Source: Persephonella sp.
GTDB taxonomy: Bacteria > Aquificota > Aquificia > Aquificales > Hydrogenothermaceae
NCBI RefSeq assembly: GCF_027023985.1
Contig: NZ_JALVTW010000017.1
Coordinates: 1 to 64,000 of the forward strand
Direction of reading: 5' to 3'
Length of the DNA: 64,000 nucleotides
Shown: in pieces, positions 52,113-61,104 of the stretch
Layout: every line of letters starts with the position of its first letter
How positions within the stretch are numbered: position 1 is the stretch's first letter
Position numbers and translations under genes: made by a program
The notes under the pieces: model-generated
The model's input: the letters and a program-made list of their open reading frames with translations, nothing else
Databases searched by the model: none
Told to the model about the DNA's origin: nothing

Positions 52113-52600
52113 TTTGCACCTTTGTCATACAGTTTTAAAATTTCATCTGTGATATCTATTGCTTTGTCTTGATATAAAGTTCCTCCTACCAGAACTATAT
52201 CTATATTGTGTTCCTTTGCATATTTTTCTACAATCTTCTGGATATCTTTTACAAGCTTTCTTTCTGCCTGTGCTTTTATTTTTTGGAGCTCTTGCTCTGC
52301 CTTAATCTGGAGTTTTATCCCCTCAGTTTTAAGCTGCTTCAGTTTTTCTTCTTTTTTCTTTTTTGCTTCAGGACTTAATACAGGACTTTCCAGCTGTTTT
52401 TGTAACTCTTTTATCTCTTTTTGTATTTTATCCAGTTTTTCTTTGTAATATTGAATTTTTGCTTTTAACTCTTTTTTATACTCTTCACCTTTTTTAGATG
52501 TGTTCATTATCTTTAGAACATCTACAAATGCGATATTTTGGGCAGTTGCAAAACCTGTAAGTGAAATAGCCAAAAAGAAAGCGAATATTAATTTTTTCAT
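52109..52600 (-). CDS. skp: Skp/OmpH-family periplasmic chaperone
   Basis: The 163-residue protein has a signal peptide (KKLIFAFFLAISLTGFATA), a first strand NIAFVDVLKIMNTSKKG, a long Lys/Glu-rich coiled coil (about 40-125) and a C-terminal strand segment (NIDIVLVGGTLYQDKAIDITDEIL). This is the tentacled Skp architecture, which holds unfolded outer-membrane proteins for BamA. AGGAGG precedes the ATG. It is translationally coupled to lpxD and separated from bamA by a structured 274-bp gap. Confidence 0.88.
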   Translation of the reverse strand: MKKLIFAFFLAISLTGFATAQNIAFVDVLKIMNTSKKGEEYKKELKAKIQYYKEKLDKIQKEIKELQKQLESPVLSPEAKKKKEEKLKQLKTEGIKLQIKAEQELQKIKAQAERKLVKDIQKIVEKYAKEHNIDIVLVGGTLYQDKAIDITDEILKLYDKGAK

Positions 52601-52874
52601 CTAATCCTCCTTGACACTAACCATAAAATTCTCTTTAATTCATTATAAAACAACAAATAATATAAAAAAGTATCTAATGAACAGTATAACACTAACCCTC
52701 AGTATTCAAATAAGCAAAAAATCAGCAGTTAACAAACTACAAAAAGCCTCTAAAACATTCCAGCACTTTAAAGGACATAGCCGATAGTATTTCCCTATCA
52801 TCTGATAGGCGAAGGACACTTTCAGAAACATTTTGTTAGGTTTTATTATTTTTTATAGTGTTTCTGAGGTGTCC
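52601..52874. other. bamA-skp intergenic region with hairpins and a skp promoter
   Basis: No gene is seen in these about 274 bp. Near bamA there is a large imperfect inverted repeat (annotated separately) and a palindrome CCTATCA-TC-TGATAGG (52794-52809). Near skp, on the minus strand, a TATAAT (52647-52642) lies about 42 bp before the skp ATG and is probably its -10 element. The middle has several stop codons in all frames and no ribosome site. Confidence 0.5.
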
Positions 52875-52876
52875 TT
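52812..52876. repeat. Large imperfect inverted repeat after bamA
   Basis: The arms 52812-52830 and 52859-52876 pair over about 17 positions (plus strand AAGGACACTTTCAGAAACA against TGTTTCTGAGGTGTCCTT, with a small mismatch near the base). They enclose a 28-nt AT-rich loop. The right arm includes part of the bamA stop codon. It may act as a terminator or mRNA-stabilising hairpin for bamA, or be the remnant of a small repeat element. Only one copy was noticed in this window. Confidence 0.6.
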
Positions 52877-55238
52877 AGAAAAATGTTCCAAGAACAAATC
52901 CTATTCTTGAATCACTTACGCCTGCAGGTGCATTTAACACTTTACCATAATAAATATCAATCGGTGCCATTGGGGTGACTATTTTTATACCACCACCGAC
53001 AGAGTAAAACCAGTTATCAAATGGATTTCCATTATCATAACCTTTTCCCATATCTGTGAAAATATATCCCCACAGGAATTTTTCTGCTATTGGATGTGAT
53101 AGCTGTGCATTGAATATAATTTGCTGCTTTGAACCTATAGGGTCTTTGTTGCTGTCATAAGGTCCTGCCATACCGTAATCAAAGCCCCTAATTGTAAAAT
53201 CACCACCTACGAAGAAATATTCATCAAGAGGAATTTTGTCTTTCATTTTCTCAACTATTCCATATCTGCCTTTTAAAGATAAAATCCAGTCTGTATAAAA
53301 AATCTCATCAGGGAAGATTTTTGAATAACTAACAGCCGCTTTATAAAAACCCCTTGTGCCATATCCCACTTTAAATGTAATACTGAAATTGCTTCCTCTT
53401 GTGGGTAATATTGGGTTATCTATGTCTGAACGGCTTAGGTTTAGATATGTAGCCACCAGACTGTAACTTCCTGCCTGTGCTTTTATTCTATATGGAGCAT
53501 CTTCTGTAATATCCTTATATTTTCCCCTTTCTATTGTTATACCCGTTCCTATTCTCCAGTATTCAGACAGTTCCCATGACAATGTAGGAGAAAATCCTTG
53601 TTTTTCCGATACAAATGTTGTGTAATCAACATACCTGTCATACAGATTAAAACCAAGGTCTACAGGTTTGTAAAAAGCCCATCTGTGCAAATAAGAAATA
53701 GAGTTATTTCTATAATCAGAACCAATTGTAATAGAAATACCTGCTGTATCACCTGTTCCTAAGAAATTACCTTTTCTAAGGGATAAAAATGCAGAAAATC
53801 CTGTTAGCTGGCTATATCCTGCCCCAACGGAAATCTGGCCTGTAAATCTTTCTTTTACTTTTACGTCTACGTCTATTTTTCCTTCCTGTTCTTTTACATG
53901 GGGATCAAAACCTATTGCATCATAAAAACCAAGGGCATAAAGTCTGGACTGGCTTCGATATATAGACTGTCTTTTAAATAAATCTCCCGGGGCAAATCTA
54001 AGCTCCCTTCTTATCACATAATCTCTTGATTCATAGTTCCCTGAAATATCTATTTTATCTACGTAAAATACTTTTCCTGGCTGTATGTCATATACTACTT
54101 TTACTTTTTTGGCTTTTTTGTCCAGAACTTTTTCATCAAATACCATTGCGAATATAAAACCAAGGTCTGTGTATTTATTTGTTACTTCTTTTTTAATTCT
54201 TTCTATAATTTCGCCGTTGTAATAATCCCCGATTTTTATATCATCTTTGAATTTTTTAATCAGCTCTTCATCTGTATAGTAATTATTATTTTTAAATTCA
54301 ATTCCAGAAAGTCTGTATCTAGGTCCTTCATGTATTTTTATTGTTATGTAATATTCTTCTCCGTTTTTCAGTTTAATCTCCGGTTTATCAATCTGAACCT
54401 CAAAAAATCCTTTTTTGATATATAAATCCCTAATTCTTTCTATATCCTCAAGAAGAACATCTTTCTGGAGACGGGGATGAAATCTAAGTTTCCAGATACT
54501 ACGCTCTTTGGTTTCCATAACATCTTTAATCTCATCATCTTCCAGTTGTTTATTGCCTACTATATCTATTTTTGCTATGTATGCTCTCTGGCCTTCATCT
54601 ATCTTAAATACAAGGGTTGAGCCCTTAAAGTAGTAAGATACTTTTACGTTGTAAAAACCTTCTTTTTCATATTTTTTCTTAATAGCCTGAATCATTTTGT
54701 TAATTTCATCAGGGGAGAATACTCTTCCTAAACCTCTACGAATAGAGGCTAGTTTATCTGCAAGTTCAGGACCTATCGTTGAAAAGGGAAGCATCATACC
54801 TGATTCTGTTCTTTCTTTGGTCATTATACCCAAAACTTGCAGCAAGTCTTCATCTGAAATTTCTTCATTACCTTCAAACTCTATTTTTTGGACAACAGGA
54901 AGTTCTTTAAATACAAATATTAGGTCAATTCCGTTTTCTGTGTATCTTGTGTATGCCTCTATATCTTGGAAATATCCCAGTTTATAAAGGTCTCTTATGA
55001 TTTGAGCAACATTATCCCTTGTAACTATTGCACCTTTACCAATAGTAATCAAAGGATATATAAGCTGAGGATTAACATATTTAAGACCTTTGATTTCTAC
55101 TTTTCTTAGTCGGTATATTTTGTTTACTTCTTCAGCAAGACTGCCTGCTTTAAGGTTTTGATTATTCTCCTGTGCTTTGATTGAGATAGGAGAGAATAAA
55201 ATAAATAGAATAAAAAAAAGGGGGATTAATCCCCCTAT
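52875..55238 (-). CDS. bamA: Outer-membrane assembly protein BamA, start codon unclear
   Basis: The protein has a signal-like segment (GLIPLFFILFILFSPISIKAQ), five POTRA domains (starting YRLRKVEIKGLKYVNPQLI), and a C-terminal Omp85 barrel with GSKQQIIFNAQLSHPI and the final GGGIKIVTPMAPIDIYYG and RIGFVLGTFF strands. It inserts beta-barrel proteins into the outer membrane. No ATG, GTG or TTG occurs in frame between 55505, deep inside clpC, and POTRA1. The 5' coordinate given is therefore a guess at an AUA or AUU-type start near the signal peptide. The clpC terminator lies across the signal-peptide codons. Confidence 0.85.
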   Translation of the reverse strand: MGGLIPLFFILFILFSPISIKAQENNQNLKAGSLAEEVNKIYRLRKVEIKGLKYVNPQLIYPLITIGKGAIVTRDNVAQIIRDLYKLGYFQDIEAYTRYTENGIDLIFVFKELPVVQKIEFEGNEEISDEDLLQVLGIMTKERTESGMMLPFSTIGPELADKLASIRRGLGRVFSPDEINKMIQAIKKKYEKEGFYNVKVSYYFKGSTLVFKIDEGQRAYIAKIDIVGNKQLEDDEIKDVMETKERSIWKLRFHPRLQKDVLLEDIERIRDLYIKKGFFEVQIDKPEIKLKNGEEYYITIKIHEGPRYRLSGIEFKNNNYYTDEELIKKFKDDIKIGDYYNGEIIERIKKEVTNKYTDLGFIFAMVFDEKVLDKKAKKVKVVYDIQPGKVFYVDKIDISGNYESRDYVIRRELRFAPGDLFKRQSIYRSQSRLYALGFYDAIGFDPHVKEQEGKIDVDVKVKERFTGQISVGAGYSQLTGFSAFLSLRKGNFLGTGDTAGISITIGSDYRNNSISYLHRWAFYKPVDLGFNLYDRYVDYTTFVSEKQGFSPTLSWELSEYWRIGTGITIERGKYKDITEDAPYRIKAQAGSYSLVATYLNLSRSDIDNPILPTRGSNFSITFKVGYGTRGFYKAAVSYSKIFPDEIFYTDWILSLKGRYGIVEKMKDKIPLDEYFFVGGDFTIRGFDYGMAGPYDSNKDPIGSKQQIIFNAQLSHPIAEKFLWGYIFTDMGKGYDNGNPFDNWFYSVGGGIKIVTPMAPIDIYYGKVLNAPAGVSDSRIGFVLGTFF
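55212..55235 (-). terminator. Terminator after clpC, overlapping the bamA 5' region
   Basis: The minus strand reads GGGGG-ATTAAT-CCCCC followed by eight T, starting 8 bp past the clpC stop codon. The same bases encode part of the apparent BamA signal peptide, so it may attenuate bamA or separate two transcripts. Confidence 0.8.
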
Positions 55239-55243
55239 TACAT

Positions 55244-57691
55244 TTATGTGGTTGCTACTTCTTTTTCTTTTTTCTTGGTTTGTTTTTGTTTTTTCACTTT
55301 TATACCAACTGAACCGTCTTTTTTCACTATCACTTCTGCCACTGAACCAGGTGGTAGTTTGCCTTTCAGTATCTCTTCTGCCAGCAGGTCTTCCACCAGT
55401 GATTGCAGTGCTCTTTTGATAGACCTTGCTCCAAATTCCGGTCTGAATTCTTTTTCTATCAGATAATCCACAAACTTCTTGGAAAGTTTTACAGTTATTC
55501 CCCATTCTTTCAGCCTTTTATTAATCTCTTTAAGTTGTATATCAATTATACCTTTCATTACTTCTTTGTCCAATGGCTTGAATACGATTATCTCATCAAG
55601 TCTGTTCAGGAATTCTGGGCTGAAATGTTTCTTAACCTGCTGGAGAACATTCTTTTTCATCTCTTCATAATCAAGCATTCCGGATTTTTGTTCAAATCCC
55701 ATTCTGCCACTTTCAAGTATCAACCTTGCCCCAAGGTTTGATGTCATAATAATGATTGTATTGCTGAAATCAACAACTCTACCGAACGAGTCTGTAAGCC
55801 TTCCATCATCAAAAATCTGTAGGAAGATGTTAAATACATCTGGATGTGCTTTTTCTATTTCATCAAACAGTATCACAGAATAAGGTCTTCTTCTGACTGC
55901 TTCGGTAAGCTGTCCTCCTTCCTCGTATCCAACATATCCCGGAGGTGCACCTATTAGTCTGGATACTGTATGTTTTTCCATATACTCAGACATATCAAAT
56001 CTGATTAAGGCATCCTCAGTTCCAAACAGGTATTCTGCAAGTGCTTTAGCTGTTTCTGTTTTACCTACACCTGTTGGACCAAGGAACATAAATACTCCAA
56101 TTGGTCTGTGGCTTCCTTTCAGGCCTACGCTATTTCTTCTAATTGCTTTGGAAATTGCCTCAATTGCTTCATTCTGATCAACAACCCTTTTGTGTAATTC
56201 TTCTTCAATATGAAGCAGTTTTTCTGCCTGACTTTCTGTAAGTCTTGCAACAGGAATACCTGTCCATTTTGCAACTACCTGTGCAATATCTTTATCTTTA
56301 ACTTTTGGTTTTTTAACCTTTCTTTTTTCCTTCCATTCTGCCTTAAGGGTTTCAAATTTTGCCCTGAGTTTTAACTCTTCATCTCTTAGTCTTGCTGCTT
56401 TTTCATAGTCCTGTTCTCTCGCTGCTTTTGCTTTTTCTTCTTCTATTTTCTTAATTTTTTCCTCTATCTTCCTCAGTTTAGGAGGCAGTTCCATTTCTCT
56501 AATTCTTACCCATGCACCTGCCTCATCAATCAGGTCTATAGCTTTATCCGGAAGCTGTCTGTCTGTTATGTATTTGACAGAGTAGTCAACGGCTTTTTCT
56601 ATAGCTGATTTTGTGTATTCTACTTCGTGGAATTCTTCGAACTTTTTCTTAAGCCCCATAAGTATCTTAATGGTATCTTCTGGGGTTGGAGGTTCTACTA
56701 AAACAGGCTGAAATCTTCTTTCCAGTGCTCCGTCTTTTTCTATATATTTTCTGTATTCATCAATTGTTGTTGCTCCGATTACCTGTATCTCGCCCCTTGC
56801 CAGTGCAGGTTTAAGCATATTTGAGGCATCAATTGAACCTTCTGCAGCTCCTGCACCAACAAGTGTGTGAAGCTCATCTATAAACAGAATGATGTAAGGT
56901 GCCTTTTCCAGTTCTTTCAGAATATTTTTCAGCCTTTCTTCAAACTGGCCTCTGTATTTTGTTCCTGCAACAAGTGCAGCAAGGTCAAGGGCTACAATTC
57001 TTTTAGATTGCAGCGGCTCTGGGACTTCTTTATTTGCTATTCTCTGGGCTAAACCTTCTACTATAGATGTCTTACCTACACCCGGCTCACCTATTAAAAC
57101 AGGGTTGTTTTTTCTTCTTCTGGAAAGTATCTGTATAACCCTGTCTATCTCTTTATCTCTACCAATTACAGGGTCAAGTTTTCCTTCCCTTGCAAGTGCA
57201 GTTAAATCTCTTGAAAATCTATCAATATTAGGTGTTGGAACCTGTTTAACCTGTTCCTGAGGTGGTATTTCTCCAAGTATCTGGAGAATTTCTTTTCTTA
57301 TGGAATATTCATCAATACCAAAGCCCCTTAGGACTCTACCACCAAGTCCTGTTTTTTCCCGAACTATTCCTATAAGAAGATGTTCAGGACCAACAAATTG
57401 ATGGTGAAGTATTCTTGCCTCTTCAACAGCAAACTCTAATACTCTTTTTGCATCAGGTGCAAATAAAACTTCACCTGAATGGCTACCATGAACCATCTGG
57501 GATGTGAGGGTTCTCTTTACTTTATCTACTGTAAGTCCAAATCTGGATAAAACCAGAACAGGAATATCCTCTTCTTCCAGTAATGAAAGAAGAAGATGTT
57601 CACTTCCCAGATAGTTGCTTCTATATTCTAAAGCTTTTTCTCTCGCATTAAGTATTACTTTTCTCGCTCTTTCTGTAAATTTTTCAAACAT
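55244..57691 (-). CDS. clpC: ATP-dependent Clp protease ATPase subunit ClpC
   Basis: The 815-residue Hsp100 ATPase has two N-terminal Clp repeats ([17 protein letters not shown]; 1-145), AAA domain 1 (Walker [23 protein letters not shown]), a middle region with a UVR-like motif ([17 protein letters not shown]) that marks ClpC over ClpA, AAA domain 2 ([29 protein letters not shown]) and a C-terminal D2-small domain. It unfolds substrates for ClpP; clpP is not in the window. It ends in a Lys-rich tail and a strong terminator. Confidence 0.96.
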   Translation of the reverse strand: MFEKFTERARKVILNAREKALEYRSNYLGSEHLLLSLLEEEDIPVLVLSRFGLTVDKVKRTLTSQMVHGSHSGEVLFAPDAKRVLEFAVEEARILHHQFVGPEHLLIGIVREKTGLGGRVLRGFGIDEYSIRKEILQILGEIPPQEQVKQVPTPNIDRFSRDLTALAREGKLDPVIGRDKEIDRVIQILSRRRKNNPVLIGEPGVGKTSIVEGLAQRIANKEVPEPLQSKRIVALDLAALVAGTKYRGQFEERLKNILKELEKAPYIILFIDELHTLVGAGAAEGSIDASNMLKPALARGEIQVIGATTIDEYRKYIEKDGALERRFQPVLVEPPTPEDTIKILMGLKKKFEEFHEVEYTKSAIEKAVDYSVKYITDRQLPDKAIDLIDEAGAWVRIREMELPPKLRKIEEKIKKIEEEKAKAAREQDYEKAARLRDEELKLRAKFETLKAEWKEKRKVKKPKVKDKDIAQVVAKWTGIPVARLTESQAEKLLHIEEELHKRVVDQNEAIEAISKAIRRNSVGLKGSHRPIGVFMFLGPTGVGKTETAKALAEYLFGTEDALIRFDMSEYMEKHTVSRLIGAPPGYVGYEEGGQLTEAVRRRPYSVILFDEIEKAHPDVFNIFLQIFDDGRLTDSFGRVVDFSNTIIIMTSNLGARLILESGRMGFEQKSGMLDYEEMKKNVLQQVKKHFSPEFLNRLDEIIVFKPLDKEVMKGIIDIQLKEINKRLKEWGITVKLSKKFVDYLIEKEFRPEFGARSIKRALQSLVEDLLAEEILKGKLPPGSVAEVIVKKDGSVGIKVKKQKQTKKKEKEVATT

Positions 57692-57754
57692 ATCTATTAC
57701 ACCTCATTGTTTTCTTTTTGTTTAGCACAAAAAATATATATTGTGAAAAATTTT

Positions 57755-58426
57755 TCAAGCCTCTATTAGCTTGCCATCTTTAAGTTTGATAATTCTACTA
57801 CAGTATTCTGCCACTTCCATATCATGAGTTGCAATGACCATTGTCACACTATATTTTTCGTTCATTTCTTTTAAAATGTTCATAACTATTTTGCTGTTTT
57901 CACTATCCAGATTTCCTGTTGGCTCATCTGCCAGTAAGATTTCCGGATTGTTTATAATTGCTCTTGCTATTGCTACCCTTTGTTGCTCACCTCCTGACAT
58001 CTGGGATGGTCTGTGTTCCAATCTGTGTTCTAAACCTAATCTTACCAGAATTTCTTTAGCTTTTTTTTCTGCTTCCTTTTTCTTATAAATTTCAGCAGGA
58101 AGCATAACATTTTCAAGTGCTGTAAATTCCGGAAGTAAATAATGGAACTGGAAAACAAATCCTATATTTTCATTCCTAAACCTTGATAACTGTTTCTCCG
58201 GTAAATGAAAAATATCTTTACCTTTTATAAAAACCTTTCCTCCTGTTGGTATATCTATTCCCCCAAGAAGATGTAAAAGCGTGCTTTTTCCTGAGCCTGA
58301 AGGACCCATCAGGGCAACCATTTCCCCATCTTCTATTTCAAGGTTTATACCTTTAAGGGCATTTATCTCTGCCCCTTCCAGATGATAAACTTTTCGTAGA
58401 TTTTCTGTTTTTATTGCACTACTCAT
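57755..58426 (-). CDS. lolD: Lipoprotein-releasing system ATPase LolD
   Basis: The 223-residue MacB/LolD-type ATPase has Walker A LMGPSGSGKSTLLHLLGG, the LolD-type Q-loop IGFVFQFHYLLPEFTALENV, signature MSGGEQQRVAIARA, Walker B ILLADEPTGNLD and the H-loop ATHDMEVA. With the LolC/E permease it extracts lipoproteins from the inner membrane for transfer to the outer membrane. The start overlaps the permease gene by 8 bp. Confidence 0.93.
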   Translation of the reverse strand: MSSAIKTENLRKVYHLEGAEINALKGINLEIEDGEMVALMGPSGSGKSTLLHLLGGIDIPTGGKVFIKGKDIFHLPEKQLSRFRNENIGFVFQFHYLLPEFTALENVMLPAEIYKKKEAEKKAKEILVRLGLEHRLEHRPSQMSGGEQQRVAIARAIINNPEILLADEPTGNLDSENSKIVMNILKEMNEKYSVTMVIATHDMEVAEYCSRIIKLKDGKLIEA

Positions 58427-59630
58427 ATCTTAAAACCTCAGCAGGAAGCTCCTTTGATGCAAAATATGCAGGTAGAATTGAGGACACAAAACATATCAGC
58501 AGGGATGACACAAAAACGGCAGATATATCAATAAATGATATTTTTAGAGGTAAATAGCTTATCATATAGACTTCCGGATTTAGCTTTATCAGATGGTATG
58601 TGTCCGCAACATATATTACCGTCAGTCCTATTATTGTTCCTACAACTGTTCCTGTTATCCCTATCAAAAGTCCCTGCCATAAGAAAACCTTTAGTATAAA
58701 TCTGCTGTCTGCTCCAATTGTTTTGAGGATAGCAATATCTTTTCTCTTTTCTCTGGCCTTTGTTATAAGCAGACTTGAGATATTAAAAGATGCTACAAGG
58801 ACAATCAAAGCTATAACCATAAACATCGCCAGTTTTTCCAGTTGAAGTGCCTGAAACAGACTTTTATTTAAATCCATCCATGAACGAATAAGATATGGAT
58901 AAGACAGATATTTCTCCAATTCCTTTTTTACAACATCAGCTTTAAACGGGTCTTTTACCTTTATCTGAATTCCCGTTATTGCATCTTTCATATCAAAAAA
59001 TTTCTGGGCTTCTCTCAGTGGCATCTGGACATAGGTTGAGTCATACTCATACATACCAAAATCAACTATTCCTGCTACATAGACCTTTTTGATTTTTGGT
59101 ATAAAGCCAAGGGGAGTTTTTCTACCAAAAGGAGACATTATCTTAAAGCTGTCCCCTACCCAGACATCAAGGGATATAGCAACATCTTTTCCAATCAGAA
59201 CATGGTTTGGTTTTTTTAAATCATCATAATTACCGGCAATTATTTTTGTGTTTAAACCCATTATCTTTTTATCTTTATCCGGGTCAACACCTCTGATTGT
59301 TATAGATTTTACATTTCCACCTTTAGAAGCTAGTGCTTGTGAATAAACAAAGGGCTGAAAATCAACAACATCTTTTATTTCTTTAAAATAAGGATATAAA
59401 TCTTTATACTCTGTGAACTTGCCTGTTATTTTAAAAATAACAATGTGTGGAGATGTTTCCAGCAATTTTTCTTTTAATCCCCATTGAAAACCACTCATAA
59501 CCGCAAGTGTAATTAATAAAGCAGATACACCAACGGTAATACCTATAAATGATATAACTGTCATAAATGATAAAGCCTTTGATTTTAAAGAAAGCAGATA
59601 TTTTAAGGCAATTTTTATATAAAGCGGCAT
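58419..59630 (-). CDS. lolC: Lipoprotein-releasing system permease LolC/LolE
   Basis: The 403-residue FtsX-type permease has one N-terminal transmembrane helix (about 20-45; SFMTVISFIGITVGVSALLI), a large periplasmic MacB_PCD domain (about 45-265) and three C-terminal helices (about 270-395; VALIVLVASFNISSLL, GTIIGLTVIYVADT). LolC and LolE cannot be told apart, and a single gene suggests a homodimeric permease unless another copy exists elsewhere. It is coupled to lolD. Confidence 0.92.
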   Translation of the reverse strand: MPLYIKIALKYLLSLKSKALSFMTVISFIGITVGVSALLITLAVMSGFQWGLKEKLLETSPHIVIFKITGKFTEYKDLYPYFKEIKDVVDFQPFVYSQALASKGGNVKSITIRGVDPDKDKKIMGLNTKIIAGNYDDLKKPNHVLIGKDVAISLDVWVGDSFKIMSPFGRKTPLGFIPKIKKVYVAGIVDFGMYEYDSTYVQMPLREAQKFFDMKDAITGIQIKVKDPFKADVVKKELEKYLSYPYLIRSWMDLNKSLFQALQLEKLAMFMVIALIVLVASFNISSLLITKAREKRKDIAILKTIGADSRFILKVFLWQGLLIGITGTVVGTIIGLTVIYVADTYHLIKLNPEVYMISYLPLKISFIDISAVFVSSLLICFVSSILPAYFASKELPAEVLRYE

Positions 59631-59679
59631 TTATTATCTACCCCTCAAAAAATTTCAAAAATAGCTTACCAGAAGAATA

Positions 59680-59830
59680 TCAACTACCTCGTCTTAAAGA
59701 ACGAGGCTTGTAAGTGAGGTTAGCTATGGGAAAAATTAGCCATCCCTCCTTACATTAGGCTGGTTGACAACAGCCCACACAGGGAGACTTGCTACCCTGT
59801 GCCCCAGTCTCTCTTTTTGAGAGACCAGAT
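59680..59830 (-). ncRNA. Putative omega-RNA overlapping the tnpB 3' end
   Basis: Four hairpins occur in series on the minus strand: 59825-59807 (GTCTCTC/GAGAGAC, loop of 5), 59801-59778 (CACAGGG/CCCTGTG, loop of 10), 59775-59758 (GGCT..GTTG/CAAC..AGCC) and the right-end hairpin 59706-59687. The first three lie inside the last codons of tnpB. TnpB omega-RNAs are known to span the 3' end of tnpB and the element's right end, with the guide supplied by the flank, here about 59660-59680. The limits are inferred. Confidence 0.6.
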
Positions 59831-60917
59831 AGTTAATTGCTATATTCCTGCTGGCATTAAGGTCAGCATTAATAGTGTATCTACAGGAGGAGCATTTAAA
59901 GTGAGATTGATCTTTCCTATTGGACTTACTTATATGTCCACACTTACTACATCTTTGAGAAGTGTATTTAGGGTTGATATACACAACCTTTATTCCTTTG
60001 CTTTGAGCTTTATACTCTATAAACTGTTGAAGTTGGGCAAAGTTCCAGCTATGTATCCATCTCCTTTCCTTTTTGGATACTTTAATTCTTTCTCTAATTC
60101 CTTTAAGCTCCTCCAATACAATAGTTCCACCAGCAGGAACAAGACTAACAATCTCTTTGGCTATTTTATGGTTAATAGCAGTCCGAAACCGTTTCTCCCT
60201 CTGCGACAACTTCTTGAGATGTCTTTTTGCAGAAGGAGTGCCTTTAGACTGCAGTTTCTTTCTTATAGCAAAGTATCTTTCAGATACGGCTCTTATATGC
60301 CCTCCGTCAAAAAATTTGTTAATTTTTCCATCAGCAGTAGATATAACGGCAAGTTTGGAAAGTCCCAAATCAACTCCTACAACAGTACTATCTTCAGGAA
60401 TTTCTTCAATTTCCTTTTCAACAACAATGTTAAAGAAAAACTTTTTGAGCCTTTTATCATATTTCAAAAAAGCAGAGCGAATTTCCCAGTTAAGATATTG
60501 CTTAAAATATTCAGGAATTTTTATTTTGAGTTTAAGCCTTCCTTCAACTGTTGCAATAGATATTTCTTCTCTATCAAACCATACAGAATAAGACCTTTTA
60601 TCATATCTGATGGCTGGATTATTAGAGTAAGGGTAGGAAACTTTAAGACCTTTCTTTTTTCTGTTAAAAGCAGATTTGAGACTTTCAGAAGCTACCATTC
60701 TGGCAGATATAACCAATTGAGATGGCAAGGAAGTTTTTTCTCTAACAGTGGTATAAGTAAGATTGTGAAGTTTTATAGAATTAGAAATTTTAAACTTCCA
60801 GCCTATTTCAGCAACGAAATTGTAGGCAAATTTGTATTCTTCAAGGGTTTTAAAAAGGATTTGTTTTTCTTCTTCAGAAGGTTTAACAACAAGCTTAATC
60901 GTTCTTTTGAGTTTCAT
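59736..60917 (-). CDS. tnpB: TnpB (OrfB) RNA-guided nuclease
   Basis: The 393-residue protein has an N-terminal HTH/wedge region (KRTIKLVVKPSEEEKQILFKT, NRKKKGLKVSYP) and a RuvC-like nuclease with all three acidic residues: Asp in VGVDLGLSKLAVIS, Glu in TIVLEELKGIRE and Asp in NADLNASRNIA. The zinc ribbon CSKCG...CSSC lies between RuvC II and III. The protein looks intact. TnpB proteins are omega-RNA-guided DNA endonucleases related to Cas12. The C-terminal codons encode structured RNA (see the omega-RNA entry). Confidence 0.93.
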   Translation of the reverse strand: MKLKRTIKLVVKPSEEEKQILFKTLEEYKFAYNFVAEIGWKFKISNSIKLHNLTYTTVREKTSLPSQLVISARMVASESLKSAFNRKKKGLKVSYPYSNNPAIRYDKRSYSVWFDREEISIATVEGRLKLKIKIPEYFKQYLNWEIRSAFLKYDKRLKKFFFNIVVEKEIEEIPEDSTVVGVDLGLSKLAVISTADGKINKFFDGGHIRAVSERYFAIRKKLQSKGTPSAKRHLKKLSQREKRFRTAINHKIAKEIVSLVPAGGTIVLEELKGIRERIKVSKKERRWIHSWNFAQLQQFIEYKAQSKGIKVVYINPKYTSQRCSKCGHISKSNRKDQSHFKCSSCRYTINADLNASRNIAINYLVSQKERLGHRVASLPVWAVVNQPNVRRDG

Positions 60918-60966
60918 AACAAAAATATTTTAACAAAAAATATTATCGGTCTCCTCACAGTTTTAA

Positions 60967-60981
60967 CAATTCTTTGAATTG
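60967..60981. repeat. Left-end hairpin of the tnpB element
   Basis: CAATTC-TTT-GAATTG is a perfect 6-bp stem with a 3-nt loop, about 50 bp upstream of the tnpB start codon, where IS200/IS605 elements carry their left subterminal hairpin. Minus-strand bases just outside it read GGTTCACC, which includes a TTCAC-like candidate target-adjacent motif. Confidence 0.5.
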
Positions 60982-61042
60982 GGTGAACCGAAGGTGAACA
61001 AAAACTGGATTTCCGACCGATGGGAAGTAATCTATGAAAAAT

Positions 61043-61071
61043 TTGAGAATTTAACCAAAGCTAAGTATTAT
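61043..61071 (+). promoter_or_regulatory. Candidate purT promoter
   Basis: TTGAGA (61043-61048) and TATTAT (61066-61071) are 17 bp apart, 34 bp before the purT ATG. A TATAAT also occurs in the overlapping bases 61069-61074. The interval is also open in the purT frame, so it could alternatively encode an N-terminal extension. Confidence 0.5.
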
Positions 61072-61104
61072 AATTTTTGGAAAATCAAAATCAGGAGTCA
61101 AAAA

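Larger units (their letters stand above)
59680..60985 (-). mobile_element. IS200/IS605-type element carrying only tnpB
   Basis: The element spans tnpB plus a subterminal hairpin on each side: right-end hairpin CCTCGT/ACGAGG at 59687-59706 and left-end hairpin CAATTC-TTT-GAATTG at 60967-60981. No TnpA (Y1 transposase) gene is present, so it is non-autonomous or stranded. It sits between the lolC and purT promoter regions without breaking a recognisable gene. End positions are approximate. Confidence 0.75.

Noticed and set aside
55244-55505. N-terminal extension of bamA through the end of clpC (from the ATG at 55505)
   Set aside because: It would put the signal peptide more than 90 residues inside the protein, and the extra residues are the clpC sequence read in another frame.
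57726-57745. CACAA/TTGTG repeat upstream of clpC resembling an NrdR or heat-shock operator
   Set aside because: It is a 5-bp repeat in very AT-rich DNA, lacks the NrdR core spacing and partner box, and does not match CtsR or CIRCE operators.
59799-60977. 392-codon open frame on the plus strand opposite tnpB
   Set aside because: It is antisense to a clearly conserved TnpB; its translation is Phe/Ser/Tyr-rich with no recognisable domain, the usual shadow of a Lys/Glu-rich gene.
60979-61104. 42-residue N-terminal extension of purT
   Set aside because: PurT homologues begin at MIIGTPLS, and AGGAG precedes that ATG; a promoter-like TTGAGA-17-TATTAT lies in the extension.
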